From the NCBI GenBank assembly GCA_949316235.1, contig OX438751.1, forward strand, positions 1,780,413 to 1,844,412: 64,000 nt of DNA. Direction: 5' to 3'. The notes beneath the pieces were generated by a model. The model made no database searches. It saw nothing but the letters and a program-made list of their open reading frames with translations, and was not told where the DNA came from. Position 1 is the first letter of the stretch. Every line of letters starts with the position of its first letter. Source of the stretch: Oegoconia quadripuncta (taxonomy: Eukaryota; Arthropoda; Insecta; Lepidoptera; Autostichidae). Made by a program: the position numbers and the translations under genes. Shown here in pieces: positions 31,807 to 43,227 of this stretch.

Positions 31807-32339
31807 CTAGCCCCAAGTCTCTGGTTGATGGAAAGGTACCCAGAAGGCTGGCCGCATTGCCTCGCTGTATTTTTTCTGTTAAAAAATTTAATCAATATAA
31901 TCCAATGTTTTGTTGGCAAATTAAAAGACCTTCAAAGTGAACGTTCTCCAAGCAAGGTGTAATTTGCGGACGTTCATTTGTTAAGCTTATATGATAAAGC
32001 TAGTTCAGAGGGTAACAATTATACAGGTTGATAATTTATTGCGTCAATAGTCAATGTCCATTTCTACTTGCTTGTCATCCAAATAATAACAAAATTTATC
32101 CTCTTGTAACTGATTTAGCTTTTTGTAAATAATTTCTTCTTTTTTTTAATGCACAATGGGTTAGCACTGACCTCAATCACAGTCGATGTGAGATGAGGCC
32201 AAAGGTGGAAGCGTACTTATTTGGTGAACTGGGTATCCAATCTGCTATTAACATTGGTGGTTTTCGCGGCAGATTGGATAATTTAGATGGCAAATAAACT
32301 TAGCAAAATTTTAACTCACCAGTCCAAATTAGTGGACAT
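31807..32339 (-). CDS. Candidate small multi-exon gene, product unknown
   Basis: Terminal exon 31875-31807: acceptor TTTTTTAACAG, then KKYSEAMRPAFWVPFHQPET-WG and TAG. A compatible (phase 0) upstream exon ends at 32068 with donor GTAGAA and encodes KKLNQLQEDKFCYYLDDKQ; its 5' boundary near 32120 is unclear because a SINE tail lies right there. A possible first exon is 32339-32320 (ATGTCCACTAATTTGGACTG with donor GTGAGT), but its phase does not fit the middle exon; it would fit an alternative acceptor in the last exon. The peptide is rich in charged and aromatic residues and looks translated. I recognise no family. It lies just upstream of the beta-like gene on the same strand. Confidence 0.35.
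32140..32300 (-). mobile_element. SINE family B, decayed
   Basis: TTTTTTTAATGCACAATGGG, 'gacctcaatcacag', 'gaggccaaaggtggaagcgtact' and 'ctgctattaacattg' keep the family order with many changes. Confidence 0.6.
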
Positions 32340-32435
32340 TATTATAAAACTTGCCACTGTTTAATCTTAATTAAAGTTGAAATGATAAGATCATCAAAAT
32401 TTTAAAATCGAACGAACAAGTATTATTGTCATCTT

Positions 32436-32692
32436 ACGACGACCTGTTTGGTGTAGTAGTTAGCAACTCTGACTACTATACCAAAAGGTTGCGCGTTCGA
32501 ATCCCGCTAGAGGCATATGTTTTAGTAATGAATACGGACTTGTATACCCGAGTTATGGATGTTATCATTTATAATAAGTATTTATTAAAAATATATCTAC
32601 CTATATATCATCCATCTGGTATTCACAACACAAGCATATAGTTGGTTACTGTGGAACTAGATGGCGCTGTGTGTATATAATTTATAGATTTA
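32436..32692 (+). mobile_element. SINE family A2, full length
   Basis: It starts GACGACCTGTTTGGTGTAGT, has GCGCGTTCGAATCCCGCTAG (B-box-like) and ends at GAACTAGATGGCGCTGTGTG plus an AT tail. Confidence 0.85.
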
Positions 32693-33339
32693 TTGTTCCA
32701 ATTGTGGAACTTACATTGGTAAGACTATTGAAGTCATTTATTTAAATCTCTAGTGAAAATACATTAAAGAGAGACAATGTACCTTACAGAATCTTGACTA
32801 TATTTCTGATTTCTACTCTTTTTTTGATCTATAACATCTGAATGACAAGTTGGCTTCTTTTTTACATTAATGTTTTTTATGGGATCTATCCCGAACAATA
32901 CTGGCAGATCTTTTGTTTTCGTATATGGTATATAAATATGTGTACCTTACCGATGTCAATCTAGTGAATTAAGGCCAACAAGAATGTAGATCATCAACAA
33001 ATTAAAAACAAAAGAGCTCATTGGTCAAAATAGTAATACTTGGTCTATTTCATTTACAAATATTTATTTATGTAATGCTAAGTTTTTCACCCGCGACTTG
33101 GTCCTCTCCGATCTCGTAATAAATAAATAATCAAACATTGCCTATGTCACTCGATAATAGAATATTTCGTGAATGATTTTTCAGATTCCTAATAAAACAT
33201 AGGTACACTTTACGTCTTTAGTGCTGATTACAAATATGTTTGGTAAAATTCTACAGATTCAAAATCAGTGATTCTATAGGTCGAAATAGTTACGATAGTC
33301 ACCGCGTAATGTACAGCATGTGGGCTAAATATCACATTA

Positions 33340-33655
33340 CACCCCAGCCAACGGCACCCTCGCTGGCGCCAGCAGAGCCCGACGGAGTGGCGCCACAGAC
33401 TCCGCAGGGCTCTCTGTACACGGGGTACACCAAGATTTTATAGGGGGAGGTAGGGGTGACATGGATATGGGTGATTGGGTGAATGTGCCAACTTATTGGG
33501 CAATAAGGAAAGTAGTTGTGGGATTCTAATTTTGGATTAAGTATAGGGAATTCTGGACATATTTTATTGTATTGCGGGTGTCCATGGGCATGATTGCTTT
33601 CCATCAGGTGACCTGCATGCTCGTTTGCCGCTCTCTCATATAAAAAAAAAAAAAA
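33340..33655 (+). repeat. Retroelement 3' end (family E-like tail)
   Basis: The segment TATTGCGGGTGTCCATGGGC (33568-33587), then CATCAGGTGACCTGCATGCT and a poly-A run, is a frequent lepidopteran retroelement tail; the same 'gcgggtgtccatgggc' occurs at the end of the coding remnant at 43747-44098. The upstream CCAGCAGAGCCCGACGGAGT stretch is GC-rich and of unknown origin. Confidence 0.5.
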
Positions 33656-33767
33656 CAAAAAAAAACATGAATGAGATTATTTTTTATTTTCATAGGCATT
33701 AAATAAGTCAGTCCCAAAGTTGGAGGTTCCAGGTGGTTGGTCGGTGGTTTAGTCATAAGTACTGGTC

Positions 33768-34080
33768 ATACCTGTTTGGTGTAGTGGCACAGATGTAGTG
33801 GTTAGAAACTCCAACTGCTATACCAAAGGGTCGCGGCACAGATTACTAATAAGTTACTAAAGTAAGTCGCGGGTTCGAATCCCGCTAGGGGCATATGTTT
33901 TAATGATGAATACAAACATATGTTCCCGAGTTATGAATGTTTTTCATTTCTATATGTATTTGTTAAAAAAAATGTGTTTGTGTAGTGTATCAACCATTTG
34001 GTATCCACTACACAAGTCTAGTTGCTTAGTGTGGAACTAGATGGCGCTGTCTGTATATGTCCGAGGATATTATTATTAGT
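33768..34080 (+). mobile_element. SINE family A2 with a small internal insertion
   Basis: The head CCTGTTTGGTGTAGTGG is interrupted twice (near 33788 and 33836) by short extra pieces; 'cacagattactaataagtta' also occurs at 48160. The B-box-like GCGGGTTCGAATCCCGCTAG and the body to GGAACTAGATGGCGCTGTCT are intact. Confidence 0.75.
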
Positions 34081-34115
34081 ATTTGTATAACAAGGGAAAC
34101 CTTATTGAAAAGTCG

Positions 34116-34370
34116 GACCCAATGGCACAACGGATTGGTACTTGACATCAATCACACCTGATGTAAAGTGAAGATGAGGTCGAAGGTGGAAGGCGTACTG
34201 ACCCGGAAACCCCAACACATTTGGGGGACTGGCTATCTTATCTTTGACAACCGGAACAAAACAATGCTATTAGCATTGCTATATACTTGGCGGCAGATTT
34301 AGATAAGATGGTGGTAGCTAGCCAGGCGGACATTTAAAATACCCTACCACCAACCAAACCGAGTAGTAAT
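34116..34370 (-). mobile_element. SINE family B, head truncated
   Basis: It runs from the tail (GCACAACGGATTGGTACTTG) to 'ctaccaccaaccaaaccgag', where the tRNA-like head is cut off. Confidence 0.75.
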
Positions 34371-34489
34371 CGAGTATTTGTCAAAATAACTGAATTCCAC
34401 TTTGCCTACCTATTCTAGCATCACGCTACTCATCTAGATGGAGTTTTATAGTGCTTAGTTGGTTTAGACATTGCTAACTTGTATAAAAA

Positions 34490-34727
34490 TCATGAGATTG
34501 CTGCTTGGCGGCAGATTTAGATAAGATAAGATCAAGATTAAGGTCAAGAGCGATCCCATTCTAATTAAAAAAAAAAAAAAGATGGTGGTAGCTAGCCAGG
34601 CGGACATTTAAAATGCCCTACCACCAACCAAACCGAGTACTTAAACATGTACCCCACTGGGGATCGAACCCGCGATCTCCGAATCGTAAACACAATACTG
34701 TTTACGTTGAGCCACGGAGGCGGTTAT
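34490..34727 (-). mobile_element. SINE family B with a small A-tailed insert
   Basis: GCTGCTTGGCGGCAGATTTA is followed by about 55 bp ending in a poly-A run (34526-34580), then the SINE resumes GATGGTGGTAGCTAGCCAGG through to the head GCCACGGAGGCGGTTA. Confidence 0.7.
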
Positions 34728-34782
34728 GATATTATAAAGTCTATAAGTATAATAAATAAAAAATAATGGTACATTGAGTCAA

Positions 34783-35085
34783 AAATCAAATCAAAAAATG
34801 CTTTATTTTGTAGGTACACAGGGTACACTTAAAATAGTCAGATTTTACATTTTTAAAGCTACTGCTTGTTCAAAAGGCAATTTTCCCCTGAGAAGAACAA
34901 GCATATTGTATATATGTTATTTTATATTATAATATTTCATTATTAATTGTGAAATAGCCTGGTTATGCGAACGGGCTGGTTATGTCCATGTATGTTTATC
35001 ATCTAAATAATCTGATATTTTATAATATGCTTTCTCAATAAGTTTCTGTTTTATAGTATCTTTAAATTTATTGAAAGGAAGATTG
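34783..35085 (-). mobile_element. Non-LTR retrotransposon 3' end, family F
   Basis: 'aaaaatgctttattttgtag', 'gtacacagggtacacttaaa', 'ttttcccctgagaagaacaa' and 'tttattgaaaggaagatt' are in family order; the coding part begins only at the right edge. Confidence 0.75.
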
Positions 35086-35099
35086 ATCACATTTCAAAT

Positions 35100-35783
35100 T
35101 TCATTTGACAGAAGTTTTACAGACGTCGACATTTCCACTACGTACGTAATTTTGAAGAATTAAATAGAATTATGAATACTCTGATCAGTTCTCCCCGACC
35201 GCCCCCCTCGTGATTATCACCCCTCCCGCTATTCCTAAATCCGCGTCGTCGGACGGATCTAATGCCATCAACCCCACTGACATATTATATACACGCAGTA
35301 ACAATACATATATTCTTACTTATACTTACATACAGTCTACGTAATGTAGTCATGTTTTTACTTACATGGCATAAACTCTTTTCGCTAGAAAGGGTACGTA
35401 CTAGCCATAATGCATCGCACGGGCCTAGTGTGGATTGGTGAATTTGTGTCAGACTATGCCACTATTATTATATTTAAACAATAATCAAAAATTATTTCTT
35501 TTGTAAGTATTTTATTTTAGTAAGGACCACAAACAGCTGTAAAATTTATATACTTAATCTAGTTTTACAAAATGATGTGGATCATCGTACAACCAGCAAC
35601 GTTATCCACAGGTTACTATTTCGAATATAATATAGTACAAAATTGGTTTAATTTTACACCAAAAGTTGAATGTACCTAAACTAAGTATAACAATATTACC
35701 TACAGTTATTACAATAGGTATTTAAAAATAGTTAGTAGTATTACAAAATAATTTACCCGAAAAATATATTAATTAATGCTATA
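35100..35783. other. Unassigned AT-rich sequence
   Basis: No gene. The stretch 35400-35455 (CATCGCACGGGCCTAGTGTG, then GGATTGGTGAATTTGTGTCA) matches a dispersed repeat also seen near 26325. Confidence 0.35.
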
Positions 35784-36674
35784 CAGGGTGTATTCGTTAA
35801 GTGTGCACAGGCGATTATTCAGTAACTATTATAGATATCAAAAAACTTTAAACTGATATCGAAAGTACTTTACCTAAGGAGTAAAATGACATTAATAACT
35901 TTTTAAAAATAAAACGAGAAATATCTAAAAAAATTATATTAAACACTCCCATACATTTTATTTCTTAGTAAGTACAAAATTTTGTACCTATTCAAAGCAG
36001 ATGTTCGAAGTGACGTCCTCGTTGTGCAATACAATGACGAGCTCTATTTACAGTTTCTAAATGAAATTTCCTTAACATTTGCGGAGTAATTAAAGCAATT
36101 GTACGACGTACACGATTCTGTAACTCTTCTAGGCTGTGTACTCGCTCAGCGTACACGTGGTCTTTGACAAATCCCCATAGGAAGAAATCACAAGGCGTGA
36201 GGTCCGGTGATCTGGCAGGCCAAGGGGTTGCACTATTATTAGCTATTAAGCCATTAAAATTGTTTCGTAAGAAATTCAACATTTGTATTATGTGCAGGTG
36301 CTCCATCTTGTTGAAAAATTATTGATCTTCTTTTATCGTCTGTAATTGGTTCTAAGAGACTTAGCATATCGTTTTGTACAAAGGTGAGATATCTCTGTCC
36401 AGTTAAGGTTCCATTGTAAAAATATGGCCCAATGATCCGATCGATTATTTCGAACATCTGCTTTGAATAGGTACAAAATTTTGTACTTACTAAGAAATAA
36501 TATGTATGGGAGTGTTTAATATAATTTTTTTGGAAATTTCTCGTTTTATTTTTAAAAAGTTATTAATGTCATTTTATTCCTTAGGTAAAGTACTTTCGAT
36601 ATCAGTTTAAAGTTTTTTGATATCTATAATAGTTACTGAATAATCGCCTGTGCACACTTAACAATTACACCCTG
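35784..36674 (-). mobile_element. Fold-back deletion derivative of a Tc1/mariner-type transposon
   Basis: The 226-bp arms at 35784-36009 and 36449-36674 are near-perfect inverted repeats; the ends are CAGGGTGTA / TACACCCTG and TA flanks both sides (35782-35783, 36675-36676). Only about the C-terminal half of a transposase remains between them. The right arm carries an inverted copy of the transposase's last codons, which a genuine 5' terminal repeat should not contain. Confidence 0.8.
35992..36460 (-). pseudogene. Transposase C-terminal half (frameshifted)
   Basis: Reading from the right: PYFYNGTLTGQRYL, then the second catalytic Asp in FQQDGAPAHN, a frame change near 36290, then the third in PARSPDLTPCDFFLWG, ending RGRHFEHLL. 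The first catalytic Asp and the DNA-binding domain are absent. It is related to the intact transposase at 12174-13235 but clearly distinct in sequence. Confidence 0.8.
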
Positions 36675-36740
36675 TATATTATATTTAGCACACGATACAT
36701 TTACTGTTACTTGTTATACATATTTCTGTGTACCTACATG

Positions 36741-36930
36741 GTAAACTTAAAATTGTCACATTTAATTTAAGCTACTGTTTGTGCTTGTGCAGAAGGAAGT
36801 TTCCCCTGAGAAGAACACGCAAGAAACACGAAGAGGTTTGTAGGCACATTATATTTCATTATTGATAGCGAAATATCCTGGCATGCCAACGAGCTGGTTA
36901 TGTCCAGGGATATTTAGGTATCATCAAAGT
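36741..36930 (-). mobile_element. Non-LTR retrotransposon family F, decayed 3' end
   Basis: 'agtttcccctgagaagaaca', 'cgcaagaaac' and 'gagctggttatgtccaggga' follow family order with substitutions. Confidence 0.55.
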
Positions 36931-36954
36931 ACTTTGATAGTTTCTAATATATAT

Positions 36955-37218
36955 TAATAATAATCTAATTGCACAAACACACAGCGCCATCTAGGTCCAC
37001 AGTAAGCATCTAGGCTTGTGTTATGGATACCAGATGGTGGACAAACTACACAAATACATTTTTTTTTGTAAATAAATACATGTATAAATGAAAGACATCC
37101 ATAACTCGGGAACACATGTCTGTATTCATCATACAAACATATGCCCCTAGCGGGATTCGAACCCGCGACCATTTGGTATAGTAGCAGAGTTTCTCACCAC
37201 TACATCAAACAGGTCGTC
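36955..37218 (-). mobile_element. SINE family A2, full length
   Basis: The left end CACACACAGCGCCATCTAGG is the 3' side; the B-box-like GCGGGATTCGAACCCGCGAC and the head CACTACATCAAACAGGTCGTC are at the right. Confidence 0.85.
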
Positions 37219-37249
37219 GCTTCCTTAAATAGTATTCTTCAATATAAGA

Positions 37250-37410
37250 GCGTCGGTAACTTAGCGGTTAAGACGCGGTCTTCCAATTTGGAAGGTCCAG
37301 GTTCGATTCCTATGCAGACCATGTACCAATGACTTTTTAAATTTAATTTAATTATTTATATGCATTTATCCGACTGCTCTTAAACGGTGAAGGAAAACAT
37401 CAACAAGGAA
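37250..37410 (+). mobile_element. SINE family C, 3'-truncated
   Basis: GCGTCGGTAACTTAGCGGTT, GAAGGTCCAGGTTCGATTCC and 'ctgctcttaaacggtgaagg', then cut off. Confidence 0.7.
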
Positions 37411-37673
37411 AGGAAGATTTGTATAACAAGGGAAACTTTATTGAAAAGTCGGACCCAATGACACGAAACCTGATAATCAAGACTTGGACATTTCAAAAGT
37501 TGACCATTTCAAGACTGACGTACCTAATGAATAAACTGGAGAATTTACAATTATAAGACATTACTCGCCTAGAGACTTACACGAGACATATAAAAGCGAC
37601 TAAGGGACTTTCTAACAAACATCACATTTAAACGGCTCGGGGGTATCGCACATTATATGCATTTCTGTATTTT

Positions 37674-37908
37674 GACGACCGATTGGTGTAGTGGATAGTG
37701 ACCTTGTCAGCGAAGCCAACGGTTGCGGGTTCGAATCCCGCGACGGGTAAATGTTTGTGTGATGAATATGAACATTTATTCCTGAGTCATGGATGTTTAT
37801 ATAAATATTTATGCATGTTTATCCGTTATCCAGTATCCATAGTAGGTACAAGCTTTGCTTAGTTTGTGACTAGATGATTGGTGTAAGTGTCCGAAATATT
37901 TATTTATT
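37674..37908 (+). mobile_element. SINE family A1, full length
   Basis: Starts GACGACCGATTGGTGTAGTG; B-box-like GCGGGTTCGAATCCCGCGAC; ends GTGTCCGAAATATTTATTTA. Confidence 0.85.
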
Positions 37909-38062
37909 ATGTATAGGTATTTCAAAAGGTGAAACGTAGATGTTGTTTCAAGCAGAACACCCAAACCCTAATGTTTGGGATATCTCTGATCACCCCATTT
38001 GGGATATTATGGTCTAAATCGTGTACCTATATGTACATTTTCTAAACTTTCTATTCGACGCC

Positions 38063-38396
38063 ATTTTTTTTTTTTATCCACAACGGGTTAGCACTTGACC
38101 TCAATCACACCGGATGTTAAGTGAAGATGAGGCCGAAGGTGGTAGCATACTGACCCGGAAACCCCATCTTATTTGGGGGACTGGCTATCTTATCTCTGAG
38201 AACCGGAACACAACAATGCTATTAACATTGCTCTTGGCGGCAGATTTAGATAAGATGGTGGTAGCTAGCCAGGCGGACATTTAATATGCCCTACCACCAA
38301 CCAAACCGAGTACTAAATATGTACCCCGCTGGGGATCGAACCCGCGATCTCCGAAATGTAAACCCAATGTTGTTTACATTGAGCCACGGAGGCCAT
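38063..38396 (-). mobile_element. SINE family B, full length
   Basis: Poly-T start, GGTTAGCACTTGACCTCAAT, complete middle, B-box-like GGGGATCGAACCCGCGATCT and the head ATTGAGCCACGGAGG. Confidence 0.85.
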
Positions 38397-38514
38397 GTTA
38401 CCTTAGAAACGATGTATCTACCTCTCATAATTTCATACTTCTCCATAGTTATCTATCTTAGTTTGTTTGTAAACGCTTTATTGTACTTTATATGAATAAA
38501 TATACATCGACATA

Positions 38515-38590
38515 TAAACATCGAAAATTAAGTACAAAGGCGGACTTATCCCATAAAGGGATCTCTTCCAGTCAACCTAGGAAAATATAA
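38515..38590 (-). repeat. Retroelement tail fragment, family K
   Basis: AGTACAAAGGCGGACTTATC...GGGATCTCTTCCAGTCAACC is the reverse of the 'ggaagagatctctta' tail at 57430. Confidence 0.5.
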
Positions 38591-38599
38591 AAGAACACA

Positions 38600-39970
38600 T
38601 TCACTGGGCGTACAAAAGCTAAACATTTTCATTAATACTATGAATCTATATATCATGTACCTACTATACTACAATAGATTATGTATACATGTAGGTAGGT
38701 AGGTAGAGTATATAGGTAATTAGGTACATATCTTTATGAATCACTCTGTACGCTGTAGTGTCTGTATTTTAATTACCAAAAAAAAAATTGAGGTATTCAG
38801 TATCATTTACACACGTTCTGACAGTAGAATGGCCTTTAAACAGTTTTCACTATAAATACTTTCTTTCACTGTTCCCACTGGACAGACTAATCTAACCATC
38901 GATCTGACCAACGGGAAAGACCGGTTGTTAATATAGCGTCCCTTCTAAAAATAGTAAAAATAGTTCATATTCAATTACATGACATCATAGCCACTACCTA
39001 CTTAACAATCACTAGCTGTAAACAAAGGTTCTGTAGGTGCTTACAGGTACACACAGACATGTACGCAAGACATAGACCCCTATGTGGGCCATCGGGGCGG
39101 AGCGTCCAGGCGCCAGGGTGGCGCCAGGGGTGGCGGAAAATGTCGGCCGACGCTCCCGCCAGTGTTGCCAACTTTTGAGCACAGATTTCAGTGAAATTGG
39201 TATTTTAAACCCGCATTTAAATTCATCCCTTGAGCCTGAAAAACTGATGATGATGCCGGAGTGGGAAGGTACAGGATCTTGGCTACTTAAACTTGTGACC
39301 TTCCCAACCCACCTATGCCTAGCTGGGTCAAGTCACATAAGTATATGTACAGAATGGGCGGGACAGCTCAGGCCGCGGTTAAAACAGAACACGGATCACC
39401 ACACCAACTTATTTATTGCATGAAACAGGTAGTGCAAAGGACGAAAGGGCCTTAAAAGTAAAAAAAATAACTATTGAGATGTAAAAAAAAATAATTAAAA
39501 TAACGGTGCGACTGAGTTGAAAATCTAAAAATCAATGTGCCAAAAAAAAGGATCCCTCACTTCATCAGTCAGTCAGTCAGTTTAAAATTTCGAATTTGAA
39601 CTCCAATAACCCAAAGCCACCACTGAGTATCAGTTCAAAAGAACGACACCGTTACAAATTTGAAGTTTAGATTTTAAGGTTATGTTAGTACGGGTGTTAT
39701 TTTTGAACGTTCACTAGTTGAGTGCGAAAATAACTATAAGTTGAAAATTTAGAAAACCGCGGACATCATTAATCGAACAAATGATTATATCGTCCAGGTA
39801 GACCTAGAGCAAATGATGCTGGTATAATCCAAATATCTTCGAAACGTCCTAACCCGGTTTCCATGAAACATAGCTAAGAACGTAGCTCCGGGTTCAAACT
39901 TCAATATAAACCATTGTAAATTTAGAAAACCCTCGAATGACTGTGTGACACTCGAATGATACCACCGAAA
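38600..39970. other. Unassigned sequence with a GC-rich patch
   Basis: A GC-rich stretch at 39080-39170 contains GGCGCCAGGGTGGCGCCAGG (short direct repeat) and opens a 113-codon frame (39082-39423) without recognisable domains. It could be a promoter-proximal island or an old repeat. No transcript structure could be built. Confidence 0.3.
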
Positions 39971-39974
39971 TACA

Positions 39975-40215
39975 AACTTCAAACTTCAAGCATTTATTTC
40001 AACGTAAGATACATGATATCTTTTGTTGAATGTCAATTTAAATCTACTGGAAATGAAAAAGTTAATTGAATTTATCTGTCAGTCGGTATGTCCAAGCTAC
40101 TACCGCTTCGGAAAGGGAATTCTTCTGTGGGAAAAGAAGCGGCGCAAGAAACCCACAGGATCATTGTTGTTCATGTACATCAAGAAACTATGTGCAAAGC
40201 TAAATAGCTTCTAAT
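39975..40215 (-). repeat. Dispersed retroelement 3' repeat, family I
   Basis: Reverse complement of the 16290-16470 blocks: TTGAATGTCAATTTAAATCT, GGTATGTCCAAGCTACTACC, TGTGGGAAAAGAAGCGGCGC. Confidence 0.6.
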
Positions 40216-40225
40216 AAAAATTACC

Positions 40226-40620
40226 TGATTTTTTTTTTTTATCCACAACGGGTTAGCACTTCACCTCAATCACACCTGATGTTAAGTGAAGATGAGGCCG
40301 AAGGTGGTAGCGTACTGACCCGGAAACCCCATCTTATTTGAAGGACTGGCTATCTTATCTCTGACAACCGGAACACAACAATGCTATTAACATTGCTGTT
40401 TGGCGGCAGATTTAGATAAGATGGTGGTCGCTAACTAGGCGGACATTTAAAAACCCTACCACCATCCAAACCGAGTACTAAATATGTTACATTTATTGCA
40501 CACATAAAAAACATGTTGACAATCAGTCGTAAATATTGTACAAAGGTGAGCTTATCTCTAATAGAGATCTCTTCCAGCCAACCTCCAGCAAGCCTACATT
40601 GAGCCACGGAGGTGGTTAAA
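40226..40620 (-). mobile_element. SINE family B interrupted by a retroelement tail
   Basis: The SINE tail and middle run 40226-40490; about 40491-40590 is a family K tail fragment ('aaggtgagcttatctctaat', 'agagatctcttccagccaac'); the SINE head 'acattgagccacggaggtgg' follows. Confidence 0.65.
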
Positions 40621-41020
40621 AACGCTTATATGCAATAAAGTGTTAAATAAACTGTCGAATAGTTCAAAAATGTGGAAAATGGAGCCAATAGGAAACATGC
40701 AGTTGTCTTAGATCGAGATTTTGTTAAAAGTTCACAAATCACACTCTAGAGCGAAAAACGGGATGTCTCGGCTTTCGCGCGACGGTTGGCAACTCTACTC
40801 CCATCTGTCAAGCTATTTGCAAATAGGGAACTAGGTAGGTAGGTTTGCAATTTCTTTGTTTTGATGGTTTCGCTTGGACAAGAACCTAATGGTATTTATT
40901 CATAAGTTTAATCGATTAGTATTTTATTTAGGTTGGGAATGCTTTTCACGGAATAGTTTAGTAAATTCAGTAGACTAAAAAATTTATTGTAGATCACAGA
41001 TATTGAATAATATAGCTCAG

Positions 41021-41195
41021 TGTGCGAAGTGTGAGTTTTGTCTCGTTTTTAACTTTACCATCGCGTTCGCGTTTATGAAAAAAGTTCCTATGAAAAAAAT
41101 CGTTTTGCAAACTACAACAAATCTCCATACAAATCGTCACGTAAACGTGAACGCGGTAGTAAAGTTACGTCGAAACAAAACTCACACTCCGCCCT
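41021..41195. mobile_element. MITE with 3-bp target duplication, copy 1
   Basis: TGCGAAGTGTGAGTTTTGTC at the left is inverted at the right (CGAAACAAAACTCACACTCC); inner GCGTTCGCGTTTA pairs with TAAACGTGAACGC. CAG flanks both sides (41018-41020, 41196-41198). A second copy is at 46486-46675. Confidence 0.75.
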
Positions 41196-41342
41196 CAGAT
41201 ATAATGTCCTGCGACATGTGCATGCAATATTGAAACACCAAAAAAATATAACAACAAAAAAAAGTTTTCAAAAGTAAGTCTTTATTTTAATAAAATCTAA
41301 CTAAGAATAATAATTTAAATAATAGTAGGTTTTGATGTACGC

Positions 41343-41760
41343 GGGAATCAATTTTTTTTTTTTTTATTAAAAACTGGTTTCGCCTTTGACTACAATCTCA
41401 CCTGATGGAAAGTGACGATGTAGCCGAAGATGTATCACGCGCACCCAGTAAATGCCTATTCACTGTAGACTTGAAGATCCCAAGGTTGTAAGTGTCGGAA
41501 AAAACCGACGCGGGCAGTGAGTTCCATACCTTAGCAGTCCGCATTATAAATGATGAAGCAAAGCGCTTAGTGCGGATGTTCGGTATGTTGACAACATATG
41601 GATGGAACCCCCCCCCCCGCGCCTGGTTGTCCGAAGATGGAAAGGGGACGGTGGAATAACATCGTGCAATTCCATCGCACACTCACCGAAATGTATCCTG
41701 TAAAATACTGAAAGGCATGCGACCCTACGGCGGTGTTCAAGGCTTTGCAATTTGCCGGTA
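41343..41760 (-). mobile_element. Non-LTR retrotransposon 3' end, family D (longer copy)
   Basis: Poly-T at the left, then the minus strand encodes the C-terminus: HRRRVACLSVFYRIHFGEC, HDVIPPSPFHLRTTRR, then after a frame change in a C-run near 41610 HPYVVNIPNIRTKRF, VWNSLPASVFSDTYNLGIFK and NRHLLGAR. Best view of this family's coding end in the window. Confidence 0.75.
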
Positions 41761-42001
41761 ACCGTAATTAATACAATAATTGATTTAGTTAATAAACTTA
41801 TTTATTTCTTTTACTGCCATTATACATAATCTTATTATTAATCGCACCGTCAGCTGCAGAGCGTTGGGGAGAGAGAGATAGACACTAAATAGGTTAGGGT
41901 AGTCACAGACTACAAAGTGCATAAAGCCGTTCACACACATATCCTAACAGCAGAAAATTCATATCTGTGCTATTAGCCGATAACTAGTTCCCCTTATGAA
42001 A

Positions 42002-42262
42002 AGGTCTGAATAGACATAACCAGCCCGTTCGCATAACCAGGCTATTTCACAATTAATAATGAAATATTATAATATAAAATAATAATTTTGTAATATAAAA
42101 ACCTTTTTTTAAAAGAGCGACCTCTCGAGTTTCTTGCTTGTTCTTCTCAGGGGAAAATTGCCTTTTGAACAAGCAGTAGCTTTAAAAATGTAAAATCTGA
42201 CTATTTTATGTGTACCCTGTGTACCTACAAAATAAAGCATTTTTTGATTTTGATTTCGATTT
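42002..42262 (+). mobile_element. Non-LTR retrotransposon 3' end, family F
   Basis: Begins at GGTCTGAATAGACATAACCA and runs to CAAAATAAAGCATTTTTTGA; includes TTCTTGCTTGTTCTTCTCAG. Confidence 0.8.
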
Positions 42263-42299
42263 GAGACATGAACTGCAGTATCACGTTTATACGTAATAT

Positions 42300-42690
42300 A
42301 TATTTATACTGAATAAAATACAATAGAAACAATAATAACAGAAAAGTATACGTCCAATGTTTTCAAGGGCAAATTAACTGTCTAAACAAAAAGCTACACT
42401 GAAAGAGAGAGAACAGGCAGAGTTCAAATTTTGAATTTAAAATATTATGACTTCACCGAAAAAGAAACAAAGAAGGAGATTACTGCAAAAAGAGAACCAA
42501 CGAGTCGTATGGTGTCTCCTTACACTGTAGTTTAAGAGATATACAATGAGTAAGCATTCTGGCGTCACGATTTCTGGTTCTCGTACGTAGACACTGCTTT
42601 ACCTACGATTGTAATTTATATCCCAAAATACTGCGCATAAATAGTGCCATTGCTTCAAAAACAACGACGTTATTTCGAGCCATGCCGCAA
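42300..42690. other. Unassigned sequence
   Basis: No gene or repeat boundary recognised. Confidence 0.35.
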
Positions 42691-43205
42691 AATCAAAAAT
42701 CAAAATCAAAAAATGCTTTATTTCGCAGGTACACAGGGTGCACTTAAAATAGTCAGATTTAACATTTTTTAAGCTATTGCTTGTTCAAAGGCCACTTTTC
42801 CCCTGAGAAGAACAAGCAAGAAACTCGAGAGGTTGCTCTTTTAAAAAAAAAGGATTTTTGTTACAAAATTATTAATTATTATTTTATATTATAATATTTC
42901 ATTATTAATTGTGAAATAGCCTGGTTACGCGAATGGGCTGTTCATGTCCATGAATGTTTATCATCTAAATAATCTGATATTTTATAATATGCTTTCATAA
43001 TAAGTTTCTATTTTATAGTATCTTTAAATTTATTGAAAGGAAGATTTTGTATATCAACAGGAACCTTATTAAAAAAGCGTATACATAACCCTTTGAATGA
43101 ATTACTGACTTTGCGGAGGCGACTTATGTGACCTGCAAGTTTATCTTTATTTCTTGTATTGACATCATGTTTATCACTATTTTTCCTAAATGATGCTATA
43201 TTGTG
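42691..43205 (-). mobile_element. Non-LTR retrotransposon 3' end, family F (longer copy)
   Basis: From 'caaaatcaaaaaatgcttta' at the left through the coding end on the minus strand, which includes an NTRNKDKLAGHISRL-like segment near 43130-43180, as in the copy at 62762. Confidence 0.8.
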
Positions 43206-43227
43206 ATGATGATATGATGATAAATGA

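Noticed and set aside
39082..39423. 113-codon plus-strand frame in a GC-rich patch
   Set aside because: No recognisable motif; the length is explained by local GC content lowering stop frequency.
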